Source: Christensenellaceae bacterium
GTDB lineage: Bacteria; Bacillota; Clostridia; Christensenellales; Aristaeellaceae
Assembly: GCA_012518615.1 (NCBI GenBank)
Contig: JAAYRU010000046.1
Span: 1-54,362 of the forward strand
Direction of reading: 5' to 3'
DNA length: 54,362 bases
How positions within the stretch are numbered: the stretch's first letter is position 1; every line of letters begins with the position of its first letter. Shown piece after piece: positions 16,830-24,735 of this stretch. The notes below the pieces were generated by a model, which saw nothing but the letters and a program-made list of their open reading frames with translations, had not been told where the DNA came from and made no database searches. The position numbers and the translations under genes were made by a program.

Positions 16830-17506
16830 TTAAAATGGAAGGCATAAACAAATGCTATAGACTGGGCGGGGAGAATATCCATGCGCTTAGCGATGTAAGC
16901 TTTAATGTTGCAGATGGCGAATATGTAGCAATAATAGGTCCAAGCGGCAGTGGAAAATCCACACTTATGAATATTATAGGCTGCCTAGATGTACAGGATA
17001 GCGGCAGCTATAAATTGGCAGGTACGGATACCAGTAAATTTTCAGGTAGACAGCTTGCAAAGCTTCGCAATACACATATAGGTTTTATATTTCAGGGTTT
17101 TAATCTATTAGGTAGACTAAACGCCCTTGAAAATGTTGAGCTTCCGCTTATATACCAAGGAGTCAGGAGAAAGCAGAGAAGGCAGCGAGCGGAGGAGGCT
17201 TTGTCAATCGTAGGGCTTGCAGACCGTATGAAACACCGCCCCTCCCAGCTTTCAGGTGGACAGCAGCAGCGTGTTGCTATAGCAAGGGCGCTGGTCGCCA
17301 ATCCTCAAATAATACTGGCTGATGAGCCTACCGGCAACCTAGATACATCTACCGGTGCGGAAATTATGGATATTTTTGAAAAGCTAAATGCCGAGGGTAA
17401 AACTATAGTGCTTATCACTCACGATACAAATATCGCTGCCCGTGCACAGCGTTCACTTAGCATAGTTGATGGCAGGATAGGCTTTGAGGCGCAGGAGGTT
17501 ATGTAA
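16826..17506 (+). CDS. MacB-type ABC transporter ATPase
   Basis: This 226-residue ATPase is of the LolD/MacB/FtsE class. It has Walker A GPSGSGKST, the signature LSGGQQQRVAIARAL, Walker B IILADEPTGNLD and the switch His in VLITHDTNIAARA. It is translationally coupled at both ends: 4-base overlap with the adaptor and 1-base with the permease. It energises conformational changes of the FtsX-like permease rather than moving substrate through a membrane channel, by analogy to MacB. Confidence 0.93.
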   Translation: MIKMEGINKCYRLGGENIHALSDVSFNVADGEYVAIIGPSGSGKSTLMNIIGCLDVQDSGSYKLAGTDTSKFSGRQLAKLRNTHIGFIFQGFNLLGRLNALENVELPLIYQGVRRKQRRQRAEEALSIVGLADRMKHRPSQLSGGQQQRVAIARALVANPQIILADEPTGNLDTSTGAEIMDIFEKLNAEGKTIVLITHDTNIAARAQRSLSIVDGRIGFEAQEVM

Positions 17507-18675
17507 TGCAATCCATACAAATGGCATTTAAATCCATAATGGGCAATAAAATGCGTTCATTCTTAACTATGCTGGGCATAATTATAGGTGTAGTGGCGGT
17601 GGTGGTGCTGGTGTCAATAGGGCAGGGTGCCAATCAGTCGGTAAGCGAAAGCATTCAGAAGATGGGAACAAACCTATTAAGCGTAAATATAAATATGCGC
17701 CGCAATAACCCTATAAACCTAGATAGAGTTAATGAAATGCGCAGGCTTGAAGGCGTTGCGCAGGCAAGCCCTGTATCCAATAGTTCAGGTACATTAAAGG
17801 CGGGTCTAAACCAATATGAGGACGGTTCCATAATAGCAACCACACCGGGCTATGATGTAATACGCAACTATTCGCTTAAATATGGGCGCTTTATAACTGA
17901 GCCTGATGTAAACAACCGCAGCTTTGTTGCGGTATTGGGGCAGGAAGCGGCGGAGGAGCTGTTTGGAAGCCTTAATGTTGTGGGGGAAAGCTTTACATGG
18001 AAGGGTTACCCTTTTACCGTGGTGGGGGTGCTTAATGAAATCGGAACCAGTATGATAGGTTCAGGGGATAATTTAATAATAATACCCTATACAGTAGGTG
18101 AAAGATTGTTTCAAAGAAAGGGTATAAGCAGCGTATATGTATCGGCTATGTCAGCTGATAATGTAAGCATAGCGCAGGAAAGTTTAACTTCATATATGGA
18201 TAGACTTATGGTGGGTGCTTATTCATCAACTAAATATAATATATACAACCAGACAACAGCGCTAAAAACTTTGAACACTGCCACAAACACATTAACGCTT
18301 ATGTTAGGAGGTATTGCTGCAATATCGCTATTGGTAGGCGGTATAGGCATAATGAATATTATGCTTGTATCAGTTTCCGAGCGCACTCGAGAAATAGGTA
18401 TACGCAAGGCTATAGGCGCAACACGCAGAAATATTTTAAGCCAGTTTCTGGTTGAAGCATTGGTGCTTAGTTTGATAGGAGGCCTCATAGGTCTTGGAAT
18501 TAGTGTGCTTGCAACAAGGCTGCTTGAGCCCGCGCTGGAAATGACACTCAATATTTCGCCGTCTATAGCTGCGCTTTCAGTAGGTTTTTCGCTCAGCATA
18601 GGCGTTATTTTCGGGCTGTATCCTGCTAATAAGGCATCTAAACTACTGCCTGTTATTGCTCTAAGGCATGAGTAA
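17506..18675 (+). CDS. MacB-type ABC transporter permease (FtsX family)
   Basis: The 389-residue permease has one N-terminal TM (about 17-40, GIIIGVVAVVVLVSIG), a large extracytoplasmic MacB periplasmic-core domain (about 45-260) and three C-terminal TMs (about 272-295, 322-345, 357-380). The cytoplasmic motif SERTREIGIRKAIGATRRNILSQF lies before the third TM. It is shorter than fused MacB because the ATPase is a separate gene. The operon ends with a terminator inside the convergent ttcA gene. Confidence 0.92.
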   Translation: MQSIQMAFKSIMGNKMRSFLTMLGIIIGVVAVVVLVSIGQGANQSVSESIQKMGTNLLSVNINMRRNNPINLDRVNEMRRLEGVAQASPVSNSSGTLKAGLNQYEDGSIIATTPGYDVIRNYSLKYGRFITEPDVNNRSFVAVLGQEAAEELFGSLNVVGESFTWKGYPFTVVGVLNEIGTSMIGSGDNLIIIPYTVGERLFQRKGISSVYVSAMSADNVSIAQESLTSYMDRLMVGAYSSTKYNIYNQTTALKTLNTATNTLTLMLGGIAAISLLVGGIGIMNIMLVSVSERTREIGIRKAIGATRRNILSQFLVEALVLSLIGGLIGLGISVLATRLLEPALEMTLNISPSIAALSVGFSLSIGVIFGLYPANKASKLLPVIALRHE

Positions 18676-18739
18676 TTCATTAGTTTATAATAATTCTACC
18701 CTGAAAATTTGTTGGCTATTTAAGAGATAAAACAAATAA

Positions 18740-19540
18740 TTAATCCAAATACGATTCGGCGCTAAAATCAGCGCCTTTTTTATAGCTTAATATAGTCTGT
18801 AAATTTACATCCTGAGTAGATGAAAGTATATTGTTTATTATGTTGGGGTTCTGTTTTTCTAAGTTTGTAAGAAGCTTTTTTATCTCCTGCCTTTTTCCGC
18901 CGCCATCTTTTTTGGTAAAGGAACATGAACAGCTAATAGAAGCTATACTAAGCTTATTAAGCCAGTTTATAATACTCCTCTCCCTTACAAGGTATAGGGG
19001 GCGTATTAGCTGCATACCAGCGTAGTTTATGCTATTTAGCTTTGGCATCATAGTTCTAAACTCTCCGGAATACAGCATTGATAAAAGTACAGTTTCGCAT
19101 ACATCGTCAAGGTGATGCCCTAGCGCAATTTTATTGCAACCAAGCTTTTGCGCTTCTTTATATAGATATCCCCTTCTCATAGATGAGCATACATGACAGG
19201 GCGAGGGATTGTTTTCAGCTATGCGTAATATATCTGTGTTGAATATATGCGGGTTTATGCCAAGTTCTTTCATGTTATATTCGCAAGCGGCTAGATATTC
19301 ATAACTATATCCCGGGTTCATAAAAATATATGATAGGCTAAAGGGAAAGTCGGAATACCGCATAAGCATTCTAAGCGCACAGGTGAGAAGCAGAGAATCC
19401 TTCCCGCCGGATAGGCACACGGCTATAGAATCTCCCTCTTCTATCAAATTAAAGCGCTGGATTGCGCCAATAAAAGGCTTCCATATAGTTTTACGGTATG
19501 TTTTGCTTATGCTTCTTTCCGCTTGTTTAATTAGCTCCAT
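18740..19540 (-). CDS. ttcA: tRNA 2-thiolation protein, TtcA family
   Basis: The 266-residue PP-loop ATPase is predicted to thiolate C32 of tRNAs (or a related cytosine or uracil) using an iron-sulfur cluster. The PP-loop SGGKDS is at 44-49, the paired cysteines are CHVC (115-118) in PSPCHVCSSMRRG, and a further Cys cluster is SCSCSF near 203-207. The IALGHHLDD motif is typical. Its start has GGAGG 4 bases upstream. An 8-bp inverted repeat lies in the leader. It is divergent from the DUF3842 gene. Exact tRNA targets may differ from E. coli TtcA. Confidence 0.85.
   Translation of the reverse strand: MELIKQAERSISKTYRKTIWKPFIGAIQRFNLIEEGDSIAVCLSGGKDSLLLTCALRMLMRYSDFPFSLSYIFMNPGYSYEYLAACEYNMKELGINPHIFNTDILRIAENNPSPCHVCSSMRRGYLYKEAQKLGCNKIALGHHLDDVCETVLLSMLYSGEFRTMMPKLNSINYAGMQLIRPLYLVRERSIINWLNKLSIASISCSCSFTKKDGGGKRQEIKKLLTNLEKQNPNIINNILSSTQDVNLQTILSYKKGADFSAESYLD
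18758..18781 (+). terminator. Terminator of the efflux operon, inside ttcA
   Basis: GGCGCT (18758-18763), a 6-base loop, AGCGCC (18770-18775) and six T. It lies within the last codons of ttcA on the opposite strand, so one sequence codes for protein and ends the convergent transcript. Confidence 0.75.
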
Positions 19541-19558
19541 ATATCCTCCGCGAGTATG

Positions 19559-19585
19559 ATAGCATAGGCGGCGTTTTTATGCTAT
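19559..19585. repeat. Inverted repeat in the ttcA leader
   Basis: ATAGCATA (19559-19566) and TATGCTAT (19578-19585) are perfectly complementary with 11 bases between them, starting 19 bases upstream of the ttcA ATG. It is either an operator or a 5' mRNA hairpin. Confidence 0.4.
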
Positions 19586-19628
19586 ATTTGCTAAACTCAA
19601 AGTATAACACGCTGCATTGTGTCTTTGT

Positions 19629-19658
19629 TTGACAAGCCATTCATGTTTTCTATATAAT
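19629..19658 (+). promoter_or_regulatory. Promoter of the DUF3842/ECF operon
   Basis: TTGACA (19629-19634), an 18-base spacer, TATAAT (19653-19658). Both hexamers are perfect. Confidence 0.8.
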
Positions 19659-19689
19659 ATTAGGGCATAAATATCAGCGAGGTGAACAG

Positions 19690-20103
19690 GTGAAACTCCT
19701 CATAATCGACGGCAAGAGCGGTCGTATGGGCGCGCAAATCATTGAAGGCTTGCGAAAAGCCGGTATATCCGAAGAGCATACAATAATAGCAGTCGGAACA
19801 AACGCACTGGCCACCAGTGCAATGATAAATGCGGGCGCGGATAGGGGAGCCACTGGCGAAAACGCTGTTGTTGTGCAATGCAAAAGTGCAGATGTAATAG
19901 TAGGCACGCTTGGAATTGCGCTTGCGGATTCTATGTTGGGCGAAGTATCGCCCAAAATGGCAGTTGCCGTCGGTCAAAGCGGGGCGGAGCGAATACTTTT
20001 GCCTACCGATAAATGCAACACTTTTATAGCAGGCGCGGAGCGCCTGTCAATGCGGCAGCTTGTAGAAACTGCCGTTGAAAAAATACTACAAATAGTTTCG
20101 TAA
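19690..20103 (+). CDS. DUF3842-like protein
   Basis: This 137-residue soluble protein begins IIDGKSGRMGAQI, a dinucleotide-binding-like strand and Gly loop, and continues with alternating Ala/Gly-rich helices (AVGTNALATSAMINAGADRG; GVSP-like SPKMAVAVGQSGAERILLP). It matches my recollection of the DUF3842 family of Clostridia, whose function is unknown. The start is GTG with GAGGTG upstream. It shares a transcript with the ECF S component that follows after an 85-base leader-like gap, suggesting a role in use or control of the imported molecule; that is inference only. Confidence 0.65.
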   Translation: MKLLIIDGKSGRMGAQIIEGLRKAGISEEHTIIAVGTNALATSAMINAGADRGATGENAVVVQCKSADVIVGTLGIALADSMLGEVSPKMAVAVGQSGAERILLPTDKCNTFIAGAERLSMRQLVETAVEKILQIVS

Positions 20104-20141
20104 AAAAGCGAAACATATACATAAACTGCGTCATCAAGGCG

Positions 20142-20184
20142 CTTCTCCCGTCCCAGATAGGAGGCAAATATAAAAAGGGAGAAG
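20142..20184 (+). promoter_or_regulatory. Leader hairpin covering the ECF ribosome binding site
   Basis: CTTCTCCC (20142-20149) is perfectly complementary to GGGAGAAG (20177-20184), the ribosome binding site 4 bases before the ECF start. The 27-base loop carries a second site, TAGGAGG. Pairing would block translation, so the leader may sense a ligand. It does not match the B12, preQ1, THF or TPP classes as far as I can read. Confidence 0.5.
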
Positions 20185-20188
20185 AACC

Positions 20189-20734
20189 ATGAAATCAAAC
20201 ACTATCAACATTCAAAAACTAGTAATTGCAGGCGTATGCCTTGCGCTTTGCATGGTATTGCCTTTCCTAACAGGGCAGATACCCGAAATAGGCAGTAAGC
20301 TGTGCCCTATGCATATACCCGTAATTCTGTGCGGCTTTATAACGGGACCAGTATATGCTGCAATAGTAGGGGCTATTGCGCCTCTGCTGCGCTTTGTGCT
20401 ATTTGGTATGCCGCCAATATTCCCTGTGGGGATTGCCATGTGTTTTGAAATGGCGGTGTATGGCGCAGTAAGCGGATTACTCTACGAAAAACTGCCCAAA
20501 AAGACAGCGAATATATATGTTTCACTAATTGTAGCTATGCTGTTTGGCAGAGTAGCGTGGGGCATAGTGCGAGTGGTGCTGTCCGGAGTTTCAGGCTCTC
20601 CGTTCACTTGGGCGGCATTTATGGCAGGTGCTTTTACAAATGCCATTCCGGGTATCATACTGCATATCGCTCTTATACCTGTATTGGTGCTTGCGCTTGA
20701 AAAGGCATTGCCTTGGCTTAAGGATGTTAAATAA
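20189..20734 (+). CDS. ECF transporter substrate-capture (S) component
   Basis: The 181-residue membrane protein has six predicted membrane segments (first 12-30, last 155-173). Its layout suits the ECF S family: a short N-terminal tail, the loop GQIPEIGSKLCPMHIPVILCGFITGP (Cys at about 39 and 48), and repeated Gly-Ala helices. S components bind a vitamin or its precursor and share the EcfAAT energising module encoded elsewhere. No substrate can be assigned; it resembles the CD3073-type group by memory, not by search. Its ribosome binding site can be sequestered by the leader hairpin. A terminator follows. Confidence 0.8.
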   Translation: MKSNTINIQKLVIAGVCLALCMVLPFLTGQIPEIGSKLCPMHIPVILCGFITGPVYAAIVGAIAPLLRFVLFGMPPIFPVGIAMCFEMAVYGAVSGLLYEKLPKKTANIYVSLIVAMLFGRVAWGIVRVVLSGVSGSPFTWAAFMAGAFTNAIPGIILHIALIPVLVLALEKALPWLKDVK

Positions 20735-20740
20735 CATTAT

Positions 20741-20771
20741 AGCGGCTCTTATTATGGGAGCCGCTATTTTT
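20741..20771 (+). terminator. Terminator after the ECF gene
   Basis: AGCGGCTC (20741-20748) and GAGCCGCT (20758-20765), then ATTTTTT. It is a strong 8-bp stem 6 bases after the ECF stop codon. Confidence 0.88.
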
Positions 20772-20781
20772 TAAAACGGAT

Positions 20782-21321
20782 ATGGATATCAGGACATTCT
20801 GTTTAGAGCAATATAAGCGTTATCCCTTGCTTGAAGTGCAGGATTTGGTAAAGGCACTATACCAAGCGGAATTTGGTTGCGGTCATCTTATTACTAACCC
20901 TAAAGAAGGGCTTGAAAGGCTTAAAATGGAGCTTGAAACATGCCGTATGCCTGTAAGCGGGGATATGCCCCCGCTTGTAGAGCCATTGGGTGATACATTT
21001 TGCCGTGTACATTTGCAGCCTTTTTCTTCATATGGAATGTCGGTAAGTATGCTGTTTAGTCTTTTTGAAAAATCAGCAGAGCAAGTAACGGGAAGTATGG
21101 AAGCGTTTATGCTTAAGCTTAATGTGCTTGAGGGGTTAATAGTATCAGGCGATATACCACTTTCAGTTAATGACGCAAATACATTCCTTAATGAATACCG
21201 CGATGCTGGCTGCCCTGCATTACATCATAGCGAGGCTTATAGAAGCGAATATAACCCTGCTTATAGGGTAATAAGAGCGGATTTAGTACGGTTTTTGTAT
21301 GATGGTGTTATTACCCTGTAG
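20782..21321 (+). CDS. Uncharacterised 179-residue protein
   Basis: I do not recognise a named family. The protein is soluble, without signal peptide or membrane segment. Visible features are an N-terminal helix with LEVQDLVKALYQAEFGCGHLI, the segment LGDTFCRVHLQPF, and the C-terminal HHSEAYRSEYNPAYRVI with paired His and four Tyr, which could be a metal or nucleotide site. The ATG comes 10 bases after the terminator and has no ribosome binding site; a leaderless mRNA or a later start is possible, though no good later start exists. Codon use matches its neighbours, so it is probably a real gene. Confidence 0.6.
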   Translation: MDIRTFCLEQYKRYPLLEVQDLVKALYQAEFGCGHLITNPKEGLERLKMELETCRMPVSGDMPPLVEPLGDTFCRVHLQPFSSYGMSVSMLFSLFEKSAEQVTGSMEAFMLKLNVLEGLIVSGDIPLSVNDANTFLNEYRDAGCPALHHSEAYRSEYNPAYRVIRADLVRFLYDGVITL

Positions 21322-21381
21322 TTTATAAGAAAATCATATATACAAAGCCCCGAAATACAAAAACATAATAAATGATAGCAC

Positions 21382-21404
21382 AAAAAAACTCCCTATACGG
21401 GAGT
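21382..21404 (-). terminator. Terminator of tRNA-Arg
   Basis: On the minus strand ACTCCC, a five-base loop and GGGAGT are followed by seven T, directly after the encoded CCA end. Confidence 0.88.
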
Positions 21405-21405
21405 G

Positions 21406-21482
21406 TGGCGCGCCCTAAGAGATTCGAACTCCTGACCTCTTGATTCGTAGTCAAGCACTCTATCCAGCTGAGCTAAGAGCGC
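21406..21482 (-). tRNA. tRNA-Arg (anticodon ACG)
   Basis: The 77-base tRNA has acceptor pairs GCGCTCT/AGGGCGC (one G-T), the D-loop AGCTCAGCTGGATAGAG, anticodon ACG flanked by CTTGACT and AATCAAG, the T-loop GGTTCGAATC-type (AGTTCGAATCT) and an encoded CCA. A34 should be edited to inosine by TadA to read CGU, CGC and CGA. It has its own promoter (21503-21531) and terminator. Confidence 0.95.
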
Positions 21483-21502
21483 ACGCTCAGGCAGCGAAAG
21501 AT

Positions 21503-21531
21503 ATTATAGCAAAGATAAACATGAAATGCAA
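21503..21531 (-). promoter_or_regulatory. Promoter of tRNA-Arg
   Basis: On the minus strand TTGCAT (21531-21526), 17 bases, TATAAT (21508-21503), about 20 bases upstream of the mature 5' end. Confidence 0.75.
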
Positions 21532-21592
21532 ATTTTTTCGGTGATTTTTTTGCGATTTACAGTTTTTTTCTACCGTACAAAGAAACAAAGTG

Positions 21593-23212
21593 TTAATTTT
21601 TAAACAGCCTTACGCTCATGCCTTCAAACAGGTAGCCGGCATTTAGGGGTACTACATTTGCCTGAGTATCGTCCATAGATACTATTGTAACAGGTATAAG
21701 GTATTCACCCTCTGCAAACATTACAACAACTCCTACAAGACCGTCCTGAGTGATTATTGCGTTTGACGGCACTGCGTATGTGATAGTGCTCTTTGAAAGC
21801 TGTATACGGCAATTTCGCGTGTATAGTATAGGCAGTACGCTTTCATCTATACTGAGCCTAACCAGCAATTTGCCGGCGGATTTCGTTACGCCCTCTACCT
21901 TGGCTGTAACAGTGGTGCTTTCAAAGTTTTCAATAAGCATTTGATAGCTATCGCCTATAACAGGGTTCCAGTCTATATTATCGGCAAGCATAAGCACTCC
22001 CCATTTCTTCTGGCGCACAAGGCGGTATATGTCGGAGCTGTCCTTATCTTTTTTGAATTGCTCTGGGACTTCACCGTCTATCATCTTTTGTACCTGCTCT
22101 GGAGAATAGCTTAGGTAGTTTGTGGTGTTTACCGCAGCCTCAAAGCCGTCTGTATAGAAGCTTACTATGCCGTCATCTGTGGAGGAGTATTTCTTAGTCC
22201 AAGTATCTATCCTCTGCATTTGGCTTGTTTCGTTGTCATAAAGCCTAGTCAGCTTTGCGTCGTCGGGATATTTTTGTTTTATATAGTTCTGCCTTTCCCT
22301 AACAGAATCCTGCAATCTTATCTCTTGGCTTAAAAGGTTGCCATGTGCACCATGTATTAGCGCCTGTGTTTCAGCTGCCCTATGCATAACGGCATCATCT
22401 ATGCGTTGAAGCTGGCTATCAGGGGCGATTTCGCTGTCTATTAGGAATATCTGCTGTTCTTTAATTTCATTCCTATATTTTTGGAGGAGATCCCTCTCCC
22501 TTTTATTGTAACCTGTGGTATATACGGTACATACGGGTGTGCCCCTGCCTATATGAGCGCCTTCCTCTGCGCTGTATATTACTGTTGAAACGCCGTCCTG
22601 TATGAACACGGTTTCGTTGCGTACTATAAGAGCTTTACCGGAGTATGTGGTATCCTGCCCGCTTAGAGTTACAAGCGCGGTTCTCTTCTGCTCATTGCCA
22701 AGCAGCTGGCTTATACCCATAACGCCAAGCACAGCAACAAGCAGCACCAAACCCACATAAAGGTAGCCCATGTAGTTTATCTTTTTAGGGGGAGCTTTAT
22801 ATGGTATGCGCTCAGGGCTAGGCGCGTCTTCATCGGGGGCGTAGGCGTATCTTGCTTCCTCTCCAAAACCGGGAGCAAAGCTCTGGTAGCCATCATCTGT
22901 GTAATAGGGCTGGTTGATCTGCCCAATATAGGGGGGAGGTGCGTCAGGCACCGGAGGAGCGCCGTAGCTTGGGGGATTTACAGCGCTAAAATAACTCTCT
23001 TCGCTAGCAGTATCATATTGAATATTTTGAGTATTATCGTAATAATTGGGGTCGCTGCCTATGGGCGGAGGGGATTGAGCATTATTTATAGGCGCAGAAA
23101 AACCGGAGGGGCTAAAATAATTGTCCTGCTCGCCGCTCCAATCCGTTTGCCTTGTGAAACCGTTCTGCTGCTCATTTGCATCAGGCGGTATTCTTCCACC
23201 TTGCTCAGACAT
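21593..23212 (-). CDS. Membrane-anchored HlyD-like protein with disordered N-terminus
   Basis: The protein has 539 residues from the ATG at 23212. A TTG at 23227 would add five; neither has a clear ribosome binding site. Residues 1-142 are Pro/Gln/Asn/Tyr-rich and probably disordered in the cytoplasm (APPVPDAPPPY). One TM lies at about 148-171. Then comes a lipoyl-like beta segment (GKALIVRNETVFIQDGVSTVIYSAEEGAHIGRGTPVCTVY, about 195-240), a helical hairpin (240-340) and a beta-rich C-terminus. This matches HlyD-like adaptors of Clostridia, which are sometimes linked to envelope or division functions. It is the last gene of the murQ run, 57 bases after murQ. No transporter partner is adjacent. 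Confidence 0.6.
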   Translation of the reverse strand: MSEQGGRIPPDANEQQNGFTRQTDWSGEQDNYFSPSGFSAPINNAQSPPPIGSDPNYYDNTQNIQYDTASEESYFSAVNPPSYGAPPVPDAPPPYIGQINQPYYTDDGYQSFAPGFGEEARYAYAPDEDAPSPERIPYKAPPKKINYMGYLYVGLVLLVAVLGVMGISQLLGNEQKRTALVTLSGQDTTYSGKALIVRNETVFIQDGVSTVIYSAEEGAHIGRGTPVCTVYTTGYNKRERDLLQKYRNEIKEQQIFLIDSEIAPDSQLQRIDDAVMHRAAETQALIHGAHGNLLSQEIRLQDSVRERQNYIKQKYPDDAKLTRLYDNETSQMQRIDTWTKKYSSTDDGIVSFYTDGFEAAVNTTNYLSYSPEQVQKMIDGEVPEQFKKDKDSSDIYRLVRQKKWGVLMLADNIDWNPVIGDSYQMLIENFESTTVTAKVEGVTKSAGKLLVRLSIDESVLPILYTRNCRIQLSKSTITYAVPSNAIITQDGLVGVVVMFAEGEYLIPVTIVSMDDTQANVVPLNAGYLFEGMSVRLFKN

Positions 23213-23269
23213 GGGGATAGAATACAATGAAATTAAGAAATTGTAAAGAAAACATGCTAAAAGCCTACA

Positions 23270-24166
23270 TTACTCAATAATTTTTCTAAGGTGTCCGTCA
23301 GCGTTGTGCAGGGCTTTTTTGGCTTCATCGGGGCTTAAATTGCACTTAATGCAGGCTATTGCCATTTTGCAGTTTCCGCCGCAACTACTTAGCACATTTT
23401 GAGCCTCTTCTTCGTTTGTGCCTGTAGTACTTGTAACTATTTTTACCGCGCGTCTTTCAAGCTTTTTATTTGTGGCGTGCACATCTACCATAAGATTTGT
23501 ATAAGTTTTACCGAGCTTTATCATTGTTGCGCTTGAAAGCATGTTAAGCACCATTTTTTGCGCAGTGCCGCTTTTCATGCGGGTGGAGCCTGCTATTACC
23601 TCAGGTCCTACAAGCGGAGTTATGGCGACATCTGCAATTTCAGCCATACGGGAGTTTGAGCTGCAGCTTACAGCTATTACCTTTGCCCCTATGCTTTTAG
23701 CGTACTGCATAGCCCCTATTACATAGGGCGTTCTGCCGCTTGCGGCTATGCCTACAAGCACATCTTGGGGAGAGAAATTTCGGCTTTTTATGTCCTCAGC
23801 ACCCATTTCAGCATTATCTTCAGCCCCTTCAACGGCTTTTATAAGCGCGCCATCGCCGCCTGCTATTATTCCCTGCACCATTTCGGTATCCGTGCCGAAT
23901 GTGGGCGGGCATTCAACAGTGTCAAGTATCCCAAGCCTGCCAGAAGTACCGGCGCCAATATATATAAGCCTTCCGCCTTTTTTTAGCTGCTCATAAATAA
24001 TATCCACAGCTTTTTCTATGTTAGGCAGCTCTTTTTCTACAGCATAGGCAACGAGTTTATCCTCGTTATTTATCATGCGGAGTATTTCTGCGGTTGAAGC
24101 CCTGTCTATATTTAGTGTATTTGGGTTAATGTTTTCAGTATCTATATTGTCTAATTTCATATTCAT
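23270..24166 (-). CDS. murQ: N-acetylmuramic acid 6-phosphate etherase
   Basis: The 298-residue SIS-domain enzyme splits the lactyl ether of MurNAc 6-phosphate to give GlcNAc 6-phosphate and D-lactate in peptidoglycan recycling. Motifs are IYIGAGTSGRLGILDTVECPPTFG (about 70-93, Glu in VECP), GIIAGGDGALIKAVEGAEDN and the C-terminal segment with VLSSCGGNCKMAI. Length is typical. No MurP transporter, AmgK/MurU or MurR regulator is adjacent. Its place behind the DAP genes suggests co-expression of wall recycling and precursor synthesis. Confidence 0.95.
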   Translation of the reverse strand: MNMKLDNIDTENINPNTLNIDRASTAEILRMINNEDKLVAYAVEKELPNIEKAVDIIYEQLKKGGRLIYIGAGTSGRLGILDTVECPPTFGTDTEMVQGIIAGGDGALIKAVEGAEDNAEMGAEDIKSRNFSPQDVLVGIAASGRTPYVIGAMQYAKSIGAKVIAVSCSSNSRMAEIADVAITPLVGPEVIAGSTRMKSGTAQKMVLNMLSSATMIKLGKTYTNLMVDVHATNKKLERRAVKIVTSTTGTNEEEAQNVLSSCGGNCKMAIACIKCNLSPDEAKKALHNADGHLRKIIE

Positions 24167-24178
24167 ATCTAATAACCT

Positions 24179-24727
24179 TTATATACCAGAGTACTGCTCT
24201 TTACCTATATCGTATTGTTTATTGCCTAGGCAGTCTATTAGTACTATTACGGGGAAATTTTCAACTGTAAAACGGCGTATGGCTTCAGCGCCAAGGTCCG
24301 GATAGGCTACTATTTCGCTGCTAATAATGCTTTTACTTATGAGCGCTGCTGCGCCACCTGTGGCACCAAAATATACTGCGGAGTGCTTTTTTATAGCTTC
24401 TATTACTTCATCGCTTCTTTTGCCCTTACCTATCATGCCCTTAAGACCAAGCTCAAGCAGCTTTGGAGTATAGGCATCCATGCGATAGCTTGTTGTAGGT
24501 CCTGCAGAACCTACTGCGTGCCCAGGAGGCGCGGGAGCGGGACCTACATAGTATATGGTTTCATTTTTTATATCAAAGGGGAGGGGTTTGCCTAAATCCG
24601 CAAGCTCTACAAGCCTTTTGTGCGCAGCGTCCCTAGCTGTGTACAAATGTCCTGTTAAAAGCACGCTATCGCCAGCTCTAAGCCTCAGTATATCCTCATC
24701 CCTAAGGGGAAGTTGTAAAGATATCAT
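24179..24727 (-). CDS. Class I fumarate hydratase, beta subunit
   Basis: The 182-residue protein corresponds to the C-terminal domain of single-chain class I fumarase and to the TtdB-type subunit. Motifs are GDSVLLTGHLYTARDAAHKRL (about 19-39), YVGPAPAPPGHAVGSAGPTTSYRMD and FGATGGAAALISKSI. With the alpha subunit it interconverts fumarate and malate in the cytoplasm, or acts on tartrate or mesaconate in paralogues. It lies 8 bases after the alpha gene and has an AGGAGG ribosome binding site. Confidence 0.92.
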   Translation of the reverse strand: MISLQLPLRDEDILRLRAGDSVLLTGHLYTARDAAHKRLVELADLGKPLPFDIKNETIYYVGPAPAPPGHAVGSAGPTTSYRMDAYTPKLLELGLKGMIGKGKRSDEVIEAIKKHSAVYFGATGGAAALISKSIISSEIVAYPDLGAEAIRRFTVENFPVIVLIDCLGNKQYDIGKEQYSGI

Positions 24728-24735
24728 AATTCCTC

